Assembly: GCA_039683515.1 (NCBI GenBank)
Contig: JBDKRG010000008.1
Location: 62,001-126,000, forward strand
Reading direction: 5' to 3'
DNA: 64,000 nucleotides
Origin: JAJFUE01 sp039683515
GTDB lineage: Bacteria; Sumerlaeota; Sumerlaeia; MVZB01
Both the position numbers and the translations under genes were made by a program. The stretch's first letter is position 1; each line of letters begins with the position of its first letter. Of the stretch, positions 46,000 to 56,811 are shown one piece after another. The notes below the pieces were generated by a model. The model was given only the letters and a program-made list of their open reading frames with translations, searched no databases and had not been told where the DNA came from.

Positions 46000-47505
46000 A
46001 TGAAGGCAATGATGTCGGTGGCGATCCTCTTCACTCTGTTCAACGCGGCATGGGCCGCGCCGGCGGTTGAGCACGACCTGCTCGCCCCCATGCGCGTCCT
46101 CCGGCTCGACAACGGCATGGTCTTCCTCATTTACCCCAGCGGGCGCGGCCCCGTCTTCTCGGGCGTGATCCGCTTCGACGTCGGCGGCAAGGACGAGAAG
46201 CCCGGCTCGACCGGCATCGCGCACATGTTCGAGCACATGGCGTTCAAGGGCACGCCCAGGATCGGCACGACCGACCACGCCAAGGAAAAGCCCGCCCTCG
46301 ACAAGGTCGCCCGGGCCGCCCGCCGCTACGACCGGTTGCGCGCGCAGGCCGCCGAGCCGTGGGCCGATAAAACCCGGCTCGAGCCCGAGCTCGAGGCCGC
46401 GCGCAAGGAGTTCGAGGCCGCCCAGAAAGACGCCCAGCAATACGTCGTCCCCAACGAGTTCGACCAGATCTACAGCCGCGAGGGGGGGGCGGACATGAAC
46501 GCCACGACCTCCTCCGACGCGACGACCTACTTCGTCAGCCTCCCGGCCAACCGCCTCGAGCTGTGGATGCGGATGGAATCGATGCGCATCGCCCGCCCCG
46601 TCATGCGCGAGTTCTACAAGGAGCGCTCCGTCGTCCTCGAGGAGCGCCGCATGCGCAGCGACAACGACCCGACCAACCGGCTGTGGGACCTGCTCGTGGC
46701 GACCGCGTTCGTGGCCAGCCCCTACGGCTACCCGGTGATCGGCTGGGGCGACGACATCGCCAACCTCGAGGCCGACGAGGCGCTTCGCTTCCACGAAGCG
46801 AATTACACCCCCGACCGCGCCGTCGGCGTCCTGGTCGGCGACCTCGACGTCGAAAAGACCGAGGCGCTCGTCCGCAAATACTTCGGCCCGCTCGCGCCGC
46901 GCCCCGAGGGCGCCGAGCCCGAGCGCATCACCGCCGAGCCCGCCCAGGCCGGCCCGCGCCGCGCCGAACTCGCCGTCGAGGCCCAGCCGACCCTCCTCAT
47001 CGGCTGGCACAAGCCGTCGGCCCCCGACCCGGCCGACGTCCAGGCCGAGCTCCTCATGCAGGTCATCACCGGCGGCCGCAGCTCGCGCTGGTTCGAAAAG
47101 CTCGTCAAGCGGGAGCGCCTTGCCGCCGACATCGCCGCCTTCTCCGGCCCCGGCGAGGTCCTGCCGAACCTGTTCATGATCTTCGCCACGCCGCAGGGCA
47201 AGACCTCGCTCGACCAGCTCGAGGCGGCGATCCTGGGCGAGATTGACCGGCTTCGGCGGGAGCCGCCGACGGCCGACGAGCTCGCCGCCGCCAAGAAGAT
47301 GCTGCGCGCCGACACGATGCGCACGCTCGAGGACAACCTCGGCATGGCGCGCGAGCTGGCCGAGGCCGCCCAGATCGGCCGCGATCCGTATTACCTCGAG
47401 GAGCGCCTGCGCCAGATCGAGGCCGTCACCGCCGCCGACATCCAGAACTTCGCCAGGCAGTACCTGGCCCGAAACAACATGACGGTCGCGCGGATGGGGA
47501 AGTAA
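46000..47505 (+). CDS. Exported M16-family zinc peptidase
   Basis: A 501-residue single-unit M16 protein with a signal peptide (residues 1-18, N-A-A-W-A). The zinc motif H-M-F-E-H (HxxEH) is followed by a 65-residue helical, coiled-coil-like insertion rich in Ala/Glu/Arg before the conserved G-A-D-M-N-A-T-T-S-S-D-A-T-T-Y, and later E-R-R-M-R as the third metal ligand region. Two homologous halves are visible. Usually such subunits pair with a second, inactive M16 protein, which is not adjacent. The ATG at 46000 is chosen because AGGAG lies 8 nt upstream. No clear gene lies between 45762 and 45999. Confidence 0.85.
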   Translation: MKAMMSVAILFTLFNAAWAAPAVEHDLLAPMRVLRLDNGMVFLIYPSGRGPVFSGVIRFDVGGKDEKPGSTGIAHMFEHMAFKGTPRIGTTDHAKEKPALDKVARAARRYDRLRAQAAEPWADKTRLEPELEAARKEFEAAQKDAQQYVVPNEFDQIYSREGGADMNATTSSDATTYFVSLPANRLELWMRMESMRIARPVMREFYKERSVVLEERRMRSDNDPTNRLWDLLVATAFVASPYGYPVIGWGDDIANLEADEALRFHEANYTPDRAVGVLVGDLDVEKTEALVRKYFGPLAPRPEGAEPERITAEPAQAGPRRAELAVEAQPTLLIGWHKPSAPDPADVQAELLMQVITGGRSSRWFEKLVKRERLAADIAAFSGPGEVLPNLFMIFATPQGKTSLDQLEAAILGEIDRLRREPPTADELAAAKKMLRADTMRTLEDNLGMARELAEAAQIGRDPYYLEERLRQIEAVTAADIQNFARQYLARNNMTVARMGK

Positions 47506-47602
47506 AATCCGAAATCCGAATATCGAAATCCAAAAGAAAGCCCGAGTCGCAAATCGAGTCTTTCATCCCCACGTGCTCGAATTTCTTCCGCAAGGATTTC
47601 AC

Positions 47603-49168
47603 ATGCGGCCAGCGCGCATATTGAACGCGGACTTTTTGTTTTGCCTGCTGCTGTTCGCCGGCGCGGCGCTGTTACGCTTCGCCTACGAGTTCCACCAGTA
47701 CGACGACGCGTTCATCACCTACCGCTACGCCGCGAACCTGATCGCCGGCAAAGGGTTCGTCTACAACGAGGGGGCGCGCGTGCTGGGCACGACGACCCCG
47801 CTGTTCGCGCTCGTCCTGGCGTTTTTCGGCCTGTTCTTCGGCGCCGACAACCTGCCCGTCATCGCGAACTGGGTCAATCACCTGGCCGACGGCGGCACGG
47901 CTGTCCTGTTTTACTGGATCGGGCTGCGACTGTGGCGAAGCCGCGCGCTGGCCCTCGTGCTCGCGCTGTTTTTCGTCTTCTCGTTCCACAGCGTGTTCAA
48001 CAGCGGCACCGGCATGGAGACCTCGTTCTTCAGCTTCCTCGTCCTGTTTGCGATGCAGCAGATGCTGGGCGGGCGGCCGCGCTCGTCGCTGGCGCTCGCC
48101 GCGCTGGCGCTCATGACCCGCCCCGACGCCTTGATCCTGATCGTCGTGCTGATCGCCTGCCGGATTCTGGCGTTTCGAAATTCCGCAACCCGCAATCCGA
48201 AATCCGCGATCCTCGACGTCCTCCCCGCCGCGGGGCTCCTCATCCCGTATTTCATTCTTCTGCATGCGTATTTCGGGAGCGTCATGCCGCAATCGGTCGT
48301 GGCCAAGGCCCTGCTGTGGAACGTCGGCGAGGGAACGTTCTCGTTGAGGTTCGGCAATTATTACGAGGCGGTGATGTTCTGGAGCGGGTTCCTGTTCAAG
48401 ACGCACTCGCCCCTGAAATCCGTCAACTACGAGCAGGCGATCCCGACGGTCGTCCTGTTCGGCCTGGGCTGCCTCGAGATCGCCCGGCGCGACCGCCGCT
48501 TTCTGCTCCTGCCCGCCTTCGGCCTGCTGTTCACCGCAGCCTACGCCAAATCCGGCGGGTTCCTGTTCCAGTGGTACCTGGTCCCGACCGTGCCGTACCT
48601 GGTCCTGGCGACGTTCGCGGGTTTTGTGTTCCTCGCCGGCCTGGCCGCGCGGCGCATGAACATTTCGGCTCCCCGCTCGACCCGGCTGGCGGCCGCCGTC
48701 TGCGCCATCATCCTCGTCCTGCAGTCGCTTGTGTTCGTCGACGGGAAAAAATCGATCCCTTCCTCGATCAAGCGCGTGATGTACCCCGACCACACCGAGA
48801 AGCTGTATCGGCACGCGCTCACGTTCGTTCATCCCGCCGCCGCGCGCTTCAGCATCATGGCCCCCGAGATCGGCTACATCGGCTTCTTGCGCCCGGACGC
48901 GACGATCATCGACCCGTTCGGCCTGACCAATCCCGAGGTCACCGATTTCTACAGGCGGCACCCGGACAAGCTGCCGCGCGGGGTGGAATGCGTCACCCCG
49001 GCGATCGTCGAAGCCACGCGCCCCGACTACATCATCTCGGTCTGGGCGTTCCTGGCGAAGGACCTGCGGGACAACGCGTTTTTCAAGGCGCATTACGAGA
49101 GCGTTCCCGCCCCGCTCGACGACACATTCACCATCCGCGAACCGGTCTTCGTGTTTAAGAAACGATGA
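47603..49168 (+). CDS. GT-C-type membrane protein with repeat-derived insertion
   Basis: About 521 residues with 10-12 helices. The first loop has Y-D-D-A-F-I-T-Y-R-Y-A-A-N-L-I-A-G-K-G-F-V-Y-N, a signature shared with arabinofuranosyl- and mannosyl-transferase-like GT-C proteins. A cytoplasmic loop near residue 195-207 reads F-R-N-S-A-T-R-N-P-K-S-A-I-L and is encoded by the CCGCAAT-type heptamer repeat (48177-48212). The start at 47603 is supported by AAGGA 6 nt upstream. Function: probably a lipid-linked sugar transferase for the cell envelope. Confidence 0.75.
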   Translation: MRPARILNADFLFCLLLFAGAALLRFAYEFHQYDDAFITYRYAANLIAGKGFVYNEGARVLGTTTPLFALVLAFFGLFFGADNLPVIANWVNHLADGGTAVLFYWIGLRLWRSRALALVLALFFVFSFHSVFNSGTGMETSFFSFLVLFAMQQMLGGRPRSSLALAALALMTRPDALILIVVLIACRILAFRNSATRNPKSAILDVLPAAGLLIPYFILLHAYFGSVMPQSVVAKALLWNVGEGTFSLRFGNYYEAVMFWSGFLFKTHSPLKSVNYEQAIPTVVLFGLGCLEIARRDRRFLLLPAFGLLFTAAYAKSGGFLFQWYLVPTVPYLVLATFAGFVFLAGLAARRMNISAPRSTRLAAAVCAIILVLQSLVFVDGKKSIPSSIKRVMYPDHTEKLYRHALTFVHPAAARFSIMAPEIGYIGFLRPDATIIDPFGLTNPEVTDFYRRHPDKLPRGVECVTPAIVEATRPDYIISVWAFLAKDLRDNAFFKAHYESVPAPLDDTFTIREPVFVFKKR

Positions 49169-49222
49169 ATCGCGGGCCTCTTGCGAAAAGATGGGGATGC
49201 GCCCACCCCACCATCCCCCTGG

Positions 49223-49285
49223 AGTGGTTGACAAACATGAAGCGTGAATGGCCGGCGCCCTCGCCGGCGTTTCTATTGCCGGAAA
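49223..49285. repeat. Dispersed 3'-end element, copy 1
   Basis: Shares a 60-nt sequence (GTGGTTGA, ACATGA, GCG-GAATGGCCGGC, CCCTCGCCGG, CTATTGCCGG, GAAAA) with 56703-56770. Both copies lie between convergent genes and contain the hairpin GCCGGC-n-GCCGGC. Confidence 0.8.
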
Positions 49286-49286
49286 A

Positions 49287-50858
49287 CTATTGCCGCTCGC
49301 TCTGGGGTTTTGCCGGTTCGGGCATGTTGGTGAGCAGCATGAGGTCGTCGCCCTGGGCCAGGGCGCGCACGCCGGCGACCGGCTCGGGGAAGAATTTTTT
49401 GGCGTCCTTGCGGCGGACGACGACCATCGCGGGCTTGCCGGACTCGAGGCGCCGGCGCAGGTCGCGGCGGTCGAGGCTCAGTTCGGGGGGCATCGGCCAT
49501 TGCTTGTGAATCTGGTGGTCGCACAGGATCGAAATGCGTTTCGTCAAGAAACTGAACGTGGGCGAGTAACGATCGCACTGGATGAGATCCCAGTCCTGGC
49601 GCGGGAAGGAAGCCATCGTGCGGGCGATGACGCCATGCTCGACGTACTTGCCCGCCTTGAGGTTGCCCTGAAGCGTGGCGATGCCGAGGAACGCGGCCGC
49701 GCCGAACGTGGCGAGGACCGTCGCGGTCAGGCCGGCGACCGCCCATCCCTTGTAAAGCTTCATGAGGCCGGGCCGCGCCGCGCGCCGCGCGCCATACAGG
49801 GCCAGCAACAACGCGGCGGCGTGATAGGCCGGCTGGATGTAGCTGAGCATGTGCGCCCGCATGATCGAAAACAGCAGCAGCGTCGCGGCGAGCCACGCCA
49901 GGAGCCACTGTTCGGAGGCGGGAAGGGAGCGGAGGCTTCCTAAAATTGCGGATTGCGGATTGCGGATTGCGGATTGAAGAGATGCGGATTCTTGGGTTGC
50001 GGAACTGCGGCGGGCCTTGATGGCGCGCGCCCAGAGCTGAAGCATGCAGACGCCCCACCCCGACGACAGCACGAGGAAGACGGGCAAGTAGAAGAAATGA
50101 TAGTAGAGCGGCTTGCTGTCCTCGTTGAGGCTCGTGCGCTCGAGCGCCTTCTCGAACCAGAACGCCTTCATGCGCTCGGCGCCGTTGACGCCGACGATCC
50201 ACGCGTACCATGAAACGCCGATGCCGATCATGATCGCCGCGCCGAGCGCCCACCAGCCGGCTTTCTTGCCGAACGGCCTGCCGCCGAGCAGCCGGTAAAT
50301 CAGGAGCGTGCCGAGCAGCATCCCCACAACCGGCGGGCCCTTGACGGCGCCGGCGAGGCCGAGCGCGATCCATGCGCCGAGCCAGGCGGCCTTGCCGTCG
50401 TTCAGGATCCAGCTGCCCAGCAGCGCCAGCCCGATCGCAACCAGGGCGCTGAACAGCATGTTGAGGTCGCCGAACTGGGCCGCCATGATCGGGTAGAACA
50501 TCGTGAGCGAGACGAGCGCGGAGAGCCGCCCGGCGGCCGGGCCGCCGTGTTTTTGCGCCCACAGCATCGAGAAAACCAGCAGGCCGACGAACGCCGCGAT
50601 CGAGACGAGGCGCGACGTGAACGTGCTCGCGCCGAAAATTTTAAAGACCATCGCGACCAGGTCGGTGTAGACGGGCGACTTGGTCAGGTGCGGCTGGCCG
50701 TTGAGCGTCGGGGTCAGCCAGTTGCCCGCGGCGAGCGTCTCGCGCGCGACCTCGGCGTAGCGCCCCTCGTCGGGGGTCTGCATCGGTCGAAGGAAGGCGG
50801 GGGGCGCGATCAGCGCCAGGGCAAGGGAAACGGCCAGGATGATGTCTCGAGCCCTCAT
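49287..50858 (-). CDS. GT39-type membrane glycosyltransferase (ArnT-like)
   Basis: A 523-residue protein. The first loop reads M-Q-T-P-D-E-G-R-Y-A-E-V-A-R, the donor-side acidic signature of ArnT/PMT enzymes, and P-H-L-T-K-S-P-V-Y-T follows. About 11-12 helices, then a C-terminal soluble part. Residues around 290-310 (S-A-I-R-N-P-Q-S-A-I-L) are encoded by four tandem ATTGCGG heptamers and flanks (49943-50009). It is expected to transfer a sugar from polyprenyl phosphate in the periplasm. Confidence 0.8.
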   Translation of the reverse strand: MRARDIILAVSLALALIAPPAFLRPMQTPDEGRYAEVARETLAAGNWLTPTLNGQPHLTKSPVYTDLVAMVFKIFGASTFTSRLVSIAAFVGLLVFSMLWAQKHGGPAAGRLSALVSLTMFYPIMAAQFGDLNMLFSALVAIGLALLGSWILNDGKAAWLGAWIALGLAGAVKGPPVVGMLLGTLLIYRLLGGRPFGKKAGWWALGAAIMIGIGVSWYAWIVGVNGAERMKAFWFEKALERTSLNEDSKPLYYHFFYLPVFLVLSSGWGVCMLQLWARAIKARRSSATQESASLQSAIRNPQSAILGSLRSLPASEQWLLAWLAATLLLFSIMRAHMLSYIQPAYHAAALLLALYGARRAARPGLMKLYKGWAVAGLTATVLATFGAAAFLGIATLQGNLKAGKYVEHGVIARTMASFPRQDWDLIQCDRYSPTFSFLTKRISILCDHQIHKQWPMPPELSLDRRDLRRRLESGKPAMVVVRRKDAKKFFPEPVAGVRALAQGDDLMLLTNMPEPAKPQSERQ

Positions 50859-50901
50859 GCGGTGTGACCTCTTCAGCTACGAGCAACGGGGGCTCGGGGG
50901 A

Positions 50902-52293
50902 TCAGGCGAAAATACCCTTGACGCGACGCATGAGATACACAAGCTGCTCGCGCGATTTGATCTGGCTCAGCATGTCGAGAATGATATGCGGGCGCAGGTA
51001 GAATTTCCGGACGGCGCGCCGGTGCAGCCGGCGCATGACCTGCGGCGGGATGTCGGTCAGGCCCTGCGTGATGCGGTACGAGAACGTGTTGCCCCAGTCG
51101 ATCTGCTCGGAATGGGCGTGGCAGTATTGCTCCCAGACCTCCGAGCCCGGCAGCGGCGACAGGAACATGAAGTTGGCCTTGTCGAGCTTGAGCGAGCGGG
51201 CGAACTGGATCGTCTGCTCGATCTCCTCGACCGTCTCGGTCGGGTAGCCGAGGATGAAGAAGCCGGTGAGGTGGATGTTCGTGACGCGCTTGATGAGATC
51301 GACCTGGCGGCGGATCTCGCCGGTCGACATGTGCTTGCGCATGAGCCCCAGGACCCGGTCGCTCCCGGACTCGACGCCGACGCCCATCGAGTAGAAGCCG
51401 GCCCGCTCGAGGAGGCGCAGGATCTCCTCGTCGAGCGAGTCGAGCCGCACGCCGTTGGGGAGCGACAGCGCCAGGTCCATCTTCGAGGCGATGATGCGGT
51501 TGCAGATGTCGGCGGCGTATTCCTTGTGGAGCGTGAAGACCTCGTCCTCGACGTGGATCTCGCGGACGCCGTAGTCGTTGTAGAGCATCTCGATCTCGGC
51601 CATCACGTGCTCGGGCGTGCGCAGGCGAACCTGGCGGCTGGTGACGTTGTGGCCGGCGCAGAACGTGCACGGGAACGGGCAGCCGCGCGAGGTGATGATC
51701 GGCGCGACCGGGACTTTCTTGCAGAAATTGCCGTGCGGGGCGACCGGGTAATCGGCCGGCTTCATGAGCTGCCACGCGGGGAACGGGATTTCGGTCAGGT
51801 CCTTGATGCGCGTGCGGACGTTGACCACGGTCCGGCCGTCGCCCCGCCACACGAGGTTCGGGATTTGCGCCAGCGCCCGCGGGTCTTTCCACGCCTCGCG
51901 CGGCAGGTCGAGGAACGCGTCGAGCCCCTGCTCGGCCTCGCCGACGAAACCCAGGTCCAGCTCCGGCATGGCGGCCATCACGCCGTTGGGGTCGCCGCTG
52001 ATGTGCGCCCCGCCAACCAGCGTCAGCGCCCCCGGCGCGACGCGGCGGACGATCTTCAAGTGCTTCATCGTGGAAAGGTAGTCGCTGGAAAGCATCTGGA
52101 TGCCGACGATATCCGGCTGCCAGTCGGCGACCTCGCGCTCGAAGCGCTCCCACGTGAGGTTCTCCTTGCCGGCGTGCAGCAGCCGCACGTCGTGGCCGTG
52201 CCTCAGGACGATCGACGCCACGTAACCCAGGCCCAGGCTCGGTTGAACAATGTAGTAGACGTCGTTGATGGGTTTGAGCAGGAGGACCTTCAT
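50902..52293 (-). CDS. B12-binding radical SAM protein
   Basis: About 463 residues. N-terminal cobalamin-binding domain (P-S-L-G-L-G-Y-V-A-S, D-I-V-G-I-Q, L-V-G-G-A-H-I-S), then the radical SAM cluster motif C-P-F-P-C-T-F-C, then H-V-E-D-E-V-F-T and a long C-terminal helical part. Similar proteins modify hopanoids, lipids or cofactors, but the substrate cannot be told. It lies between two GT-C genes, so it may act on an envelope lipid or glycan. Distinct from the BchE-like enzyme at 17 kb. Confidence 0.85.
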   Translation of the reverse strand: MKVLLLKPINDVYYIVQPSLGLGYVASIVLRHGHDVRLLHAGKENLTWERFEREVADWQPDIVGIQMLSSDYLSTMKHLKIVRRVAPGALTLVGGAHISGDPNGVMAAMPELDLGFVGEAEQGLDAFLDLPREAWKDPRALAQIPNLVWRGDGRTVVNVRTRIKDLTEIPFPAWQLMKPADYPVAPHGNFCKKVPVAPIITSRGCPFPCTFCAGHNVTSRQVRLRTPEHVMAEIEMLYNDYGVREIHVEDEVFTLHKEYAADICNRIIASKMDLALSLPNGVRLDSLDEEILRLLERAGFYSMGVGVESGSDRVLGLMRKHMSTGEIRRQVDLIKRVTNIHLTGFFILGYPTETVEEIEQTIQFARSLKLDKANFMFLSPLPGSEVWEQYCHAHSEQIDWGNTFSYRITQGLTDIPPQVMRRLHRRAVRKFYLRPHIILDMLSQIKSREQLVYLMRRVKGIFA

Positions 52294-52345
52294 AGCCCTC
52301 ATATTATGTCAAACGCGCCAGCGGCGAAGCAAGGCGGGAATTGAG

Positions 52346-52390
52346 ATTGCGGATTGCGGATTGCGGATTGCGGAATGTGGATTCGGAATG
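52346..52390. repeat. ATTGCGG heptamer array
   Basis: Four exact ATTGCGG units followed by degenerate units, in the gap upstream of the GT39-like gene at 52469. Confidence 0.9.
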
Positions 52391-52468
52391 CAATTCAACA
52401 ATCCGGGTTGCGTGAGATTGGCAAGATCATTTACCTTTTGGGGAGCTTGCGGCGGGCTTGCCTGAACG

Positions 52469-54442
52469 ATGAACTTGCTCAAATCGAATCAATTTCTCCG
52501 GCTGTCGCTCATTTTGGGGCTCGTTTTTGTCGCGGCGCTGCTGTGGCGGCGCCACGACCTGGACGGCTCGGGCTTCTGGATGGACGAGATCTTCCAGTCC
52601 AACTGCACGACCCGGCCGGTGTCGGAGATCTGGAGCAAAAGCCCCGCCAACAAGCCGCCGCTCGACTACTACATCCAGGCCCTGTTCATCGGCGACAAGA
52701 CCGACGAATACCGGGCCCGGCTCCATGCCGCCATCATCGGCGCCGGGACCGTCGCCCTGTTCGGCGCGTGGGGGCTGATGATGGGGGGCTGGGGGCTCGC
52801 GAGCATCCTCGTGGCGCTCACGTTTTCGCTCCCGCTCCTGATCCGCTATTCGCAGGAGGGGCGCCCCTACGCCCTGTTCATCTTTGCGGAGACCTTGTTT
52901 TTCGTCGTGCTGTGGCGGCTGGTCCTCGGGCCGAAGCCGGTCCGATGGCGGTGGTGGGCGGCGCTCGCCGGCGCTTTTGTCCTGAGCATGTGGTCGCACT
53001 ACGCGGCGCTGACGGCGTGCGTGACGGGACTGGCGTTCCTGGCCGCGTGGATCCCGTTCTCGGCGAAGGCGAGGGGGGCGGCGTGGAAGGAACTCGGCAA
53101 TTACAGGACCGTCCTCGTGCTGATCGGGCTGGCGCTCGTGGCGGCGGCCTGCTGGATCCCGCTTCAGGGGCGGGTGGAGGTTGCCGCGCAGGAAACGGGC
53201 TTCGCCGCCTACGACGCCAAGGGGTGGCGCGGGATGGCGATGCCGTACCTCGACATCTATGCGCTCGGCTATGAATGGTACCAGTACACGCACGGCGGCC
53301 ACGCGATCCTGGTCGCGTTGATGCTGATCGGCTGGGCCGACTGGACGCGGCGGCGCGGGGACAAGGCGCTGTTCGTCAACTTCTGCATGTTCGTGTTCAT
53401 GGCGAATTTCGCCGGGATGTTCGTCGTCTATCACAAGCTCGACCACTGGATGGAGCTGCGCTACACGCTCGGGGCGCTGCCGCCGGCGATCATGCTGGCC
53501 GGCATCGGGATCGGCTCGGTCGTCGACGCGGCGGTTTTCGGCTTGAGGAAATTCGCGGGGCTCGCCGGCGGGGAACTCGAGAAAATCCGCGCCATCGCCG
53601 TGGCTTTCGCGTGCGTCGTGATCGTCTCCGGCTACTGCGCCTATGTGTATCGTTCCCCGTTCCGCAAGACCGACTACCGCGGCGTGGCGCGGATGATCCG
53701 CGATTCCAAGGCGCCGGCCGACCTGAAGATCGTCGGCGCGGCCTGGGAAGATTACGTCGCGATGACCCACTACATGAAGCGCTGGGGGCTGAAGTACGAG
53801 GTCATCAACGGGGCCTCCTCGCCGAAGATCGTCCAAGCCTGCCTGATGTATTACCCCAACGTGATCTACGTGCGCAGCGCGCTCGGGCTCAACAGGAAGG
53901 ACTACGTTCAGAAACTCGACGAGATGCCGCTCAGGCAATACCGCCGCCCGTACAAGAACATGGACGTGCGCCACTCGCCGAACAAGGTCGACGTGCTGGC
54001 GCGGGCGAACCTGGCGCAGGAGCCGTGCCCGATGCTGCTGGCGGGTTGGGGCGCGCCGCAGCCGGTCGGCCCCGAGCAAGTCCGCCCGCTCGTCGGCGCG
54101 AAAAGCTCGCTCGCCTTCGACTGCCCCGCCCCGCTCGACCTGATGGTCGTGACCGGCGCCAAGCCGGTCGCGCATGACGGCCGCCGCCCGATCGCGCTCA
54201 AGCTGAGCGTCAACGGCTCCGAGCTGGCAACCAGCCGGACGCTCGGCCGCGAGTGGACGATGGCCTGCTGGGCGGTCGGCAAGAGCAAGCTCCGGGCCGG
54301 GAAGAACACCATCGAGCTGACAGTCAGCCAGGCGCCGGGCGCGTCGGCTCCGGGCCCGCCGAAGCCGACGGTCTGGGTCCGCAGCATCGACATCTTCAAG
54401 TGGGACAAGGTGAGCCCCAAGCCCGCCCGGCAGTCCAAGTGA
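52469..54442 (+). CDS. GT39-like membrane glycosyltransferase with C-terminal beta domain
   Basis: A 657-residue protein. The first loop reads F-W-M-D-E-I-F-Q-S, then about 10 helices to residue 405, then a 250-residue soluble C-terminal region whose end (L-K-L-S-V-N-G-S-E-L, A-G-K-N-T-I-E-L-T-V) looks like a beta-sandwich. Donor and acceptor unknown. It is the last of four GT-C-type proteins between 43 and 54 kb, which together suggest a surface glycan assembly function. Confidence 0.75.
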   Translation: MNLLKSNQFLRLSLILGLVFVAALLWRRHDLDGSGFWMDEIFQSNCTTRPVSEIWSKSPANKPPLDYYIQALFIGDKTDEYRARLHAAIIGAGTVALFGAWGLMMGGWGLASILVALTFSLPLLIRYSQEGRPYALFIFAETLFFVVLWRLVLGPKPVRWRWWAALAGAFVLSMWSHYAALTACVTGLAFLAAWIPFSAKARGAAWKELGNYRTVLVLIGLALVAAACWIPLQGRVEVAAQETGFAAYDAKGWRGMAMPYLDIYALGYEWYQYTHGGHAILVALMLIGWADWTRRRGDKALFVNFCMFVFMANFAGMFVVYHKLDHWMELRYTLGALPPAIMLAGIGIGSVVDAAVFGLRKFAGLAGGELEKIRAIAVAFACVVIVSGYCAYVYRSPFRKTDYRGVARMIRDSKAPADLKIVGAAWEDYVAMTHYMKRWGLKYEVINGASSPKIVQACLMYYPNVIYVRSALGLNRKDYVQKLDEMPLRQYRRPYKNMDVRHSPNKVDVLARANLAQEPCPMLLAGWGAPQPVGPEQVRPLVGAKSSLAFDCPAPLDLMVVTGAKPVAHDGRRPIALKLSVNGSELATSRTLGREWTMACWAVGKSKLRAGKNTIELTVSQAPGASAPGPPKPTVWVRSIDIFKWDKVSPKPARQSK

Positions 54443-54569
54443 AGCGCGGCCCCGGGCCGTTCCGGCGCGATTTATTTCTTGACCGGCGGCTGCCGATAAC
54501 GTAGTAGAATGGGTGATCGCATTCGTGCGGTGGGCGTCCGTGAGGGCGGCCGCCGCGATGGTTCTGGCG

Positions 54570-54857
54570 AAATTCTGAATGGCGTTGATGAGGAATAGTA
54601 ACGGTTCGGTCGCACCTCGAGAGAGCCGCCGGTTGGTGCAAGGCGGTGGGCGACCCCCGCGAACTCGCCTCGGAGCCGCGCGAGGGAAATCCGCCGCAGC
54701 CTTGGTTGGCGAAGGCGGAGAGTAGTTCGCGCCGGCCGGTCACCGTTAAACGACCCCAATGAAGGGCGCGCCGCACTGGTATAAACCGCGCGCCGAATCA
54801 GGGTGGTACCGCGATTTTACAGTCGCCCCTGGGCCAATGTGGCTCGGGGGCGATTTT
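54570..54857 (+). promoter_or_regulatory. T-box riboswitch leader upstream of leuA
   Basis: Leader landmarks in order: GATGAGGAATAGTAAC (about 54588-54602), AGAGAGCCG, GGTTGGTGCAAGG, GAGTAGTTCGCGCC, CCGTTAAACG, AATGAAGGG, then the T-box core AGGGTGGTACCGCG at 54800-54813. A terminator hairpin 54823-54853 with TTTT follows. Uncharged tRNA binding to the T-box normally prevents termination. Because leuA follows, the specifier is probably leucine; I could not assign the specifier codon with confidence. Confidence 0.9.
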
Positions 54858-54861
54858 GTTG

Positions 54862-54890
54862 ATTGCGGATTGCGGAATGCGGAATGAATG
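54862..54890. repeat. ATTGCGG-type heptamers after the T-box terminator
   Basis: Two ATTGCGG units followed by AATGCGG and GAATGAATG, between the T-box terminator and leuA. The rest of the leader to 55059 holds a TCGATTACGAGCACGA repeat (54998-55031). Confidence 0.75.
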
Positions 54891-55059
54891 CAATGGACGA
54901 AATGGACTGGGCGCGATGACTTTTATCGTTCACATTTCCAACCAGGACGGCGGCATCAGCTGCGCGTTCCACAAGTCGCTCCGACTCCGACCCTGACGTT
55001 TCGATTTTCGATTACGAGCACGAGCACGATTTTTTTGCAGAACCGAAAGGCAGAGGACC

Positions 55060-56622
<1,563 letters not shown>

Positions 56623-56650
56623 TTCAAACCGCCAGGACGCCAGGAACGCC

Positions 56651-56679
56651 AAAGCCGGGCTCTCACGAGCCCGGCTTTT
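56651..56679 (+). terminator. Rho-independent terminator of leuA
   Basis: A 10-bp stem (56653-56662 with 56667-56676), loop TCAC and a TTTT tail, 30 nt past the stop. Confidence 0.9.
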
Positions 56680-56702
56680 GATTGTGCTTTCCCGCGGTCA
56701 GC

Positions 56703-56770
56703 GTGGTTGAAAAACATGATGCGCGAATGGCCGGCCCCCTCGCCGGGCCGATTCCTATTGCCGGGGAAAA
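56703..56770. repeat. Dispersed 3'-end element, copy 2
   Basis: The second copy of the element at 49223-49285, again between convergent genes (leuA and the large exported protein). Confidence 0.8.
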
Positions 56771-56811
56771 CCCGCCCTCAAGCGACATCGCGGGCTTTGC
56801 GATTTACCGGT

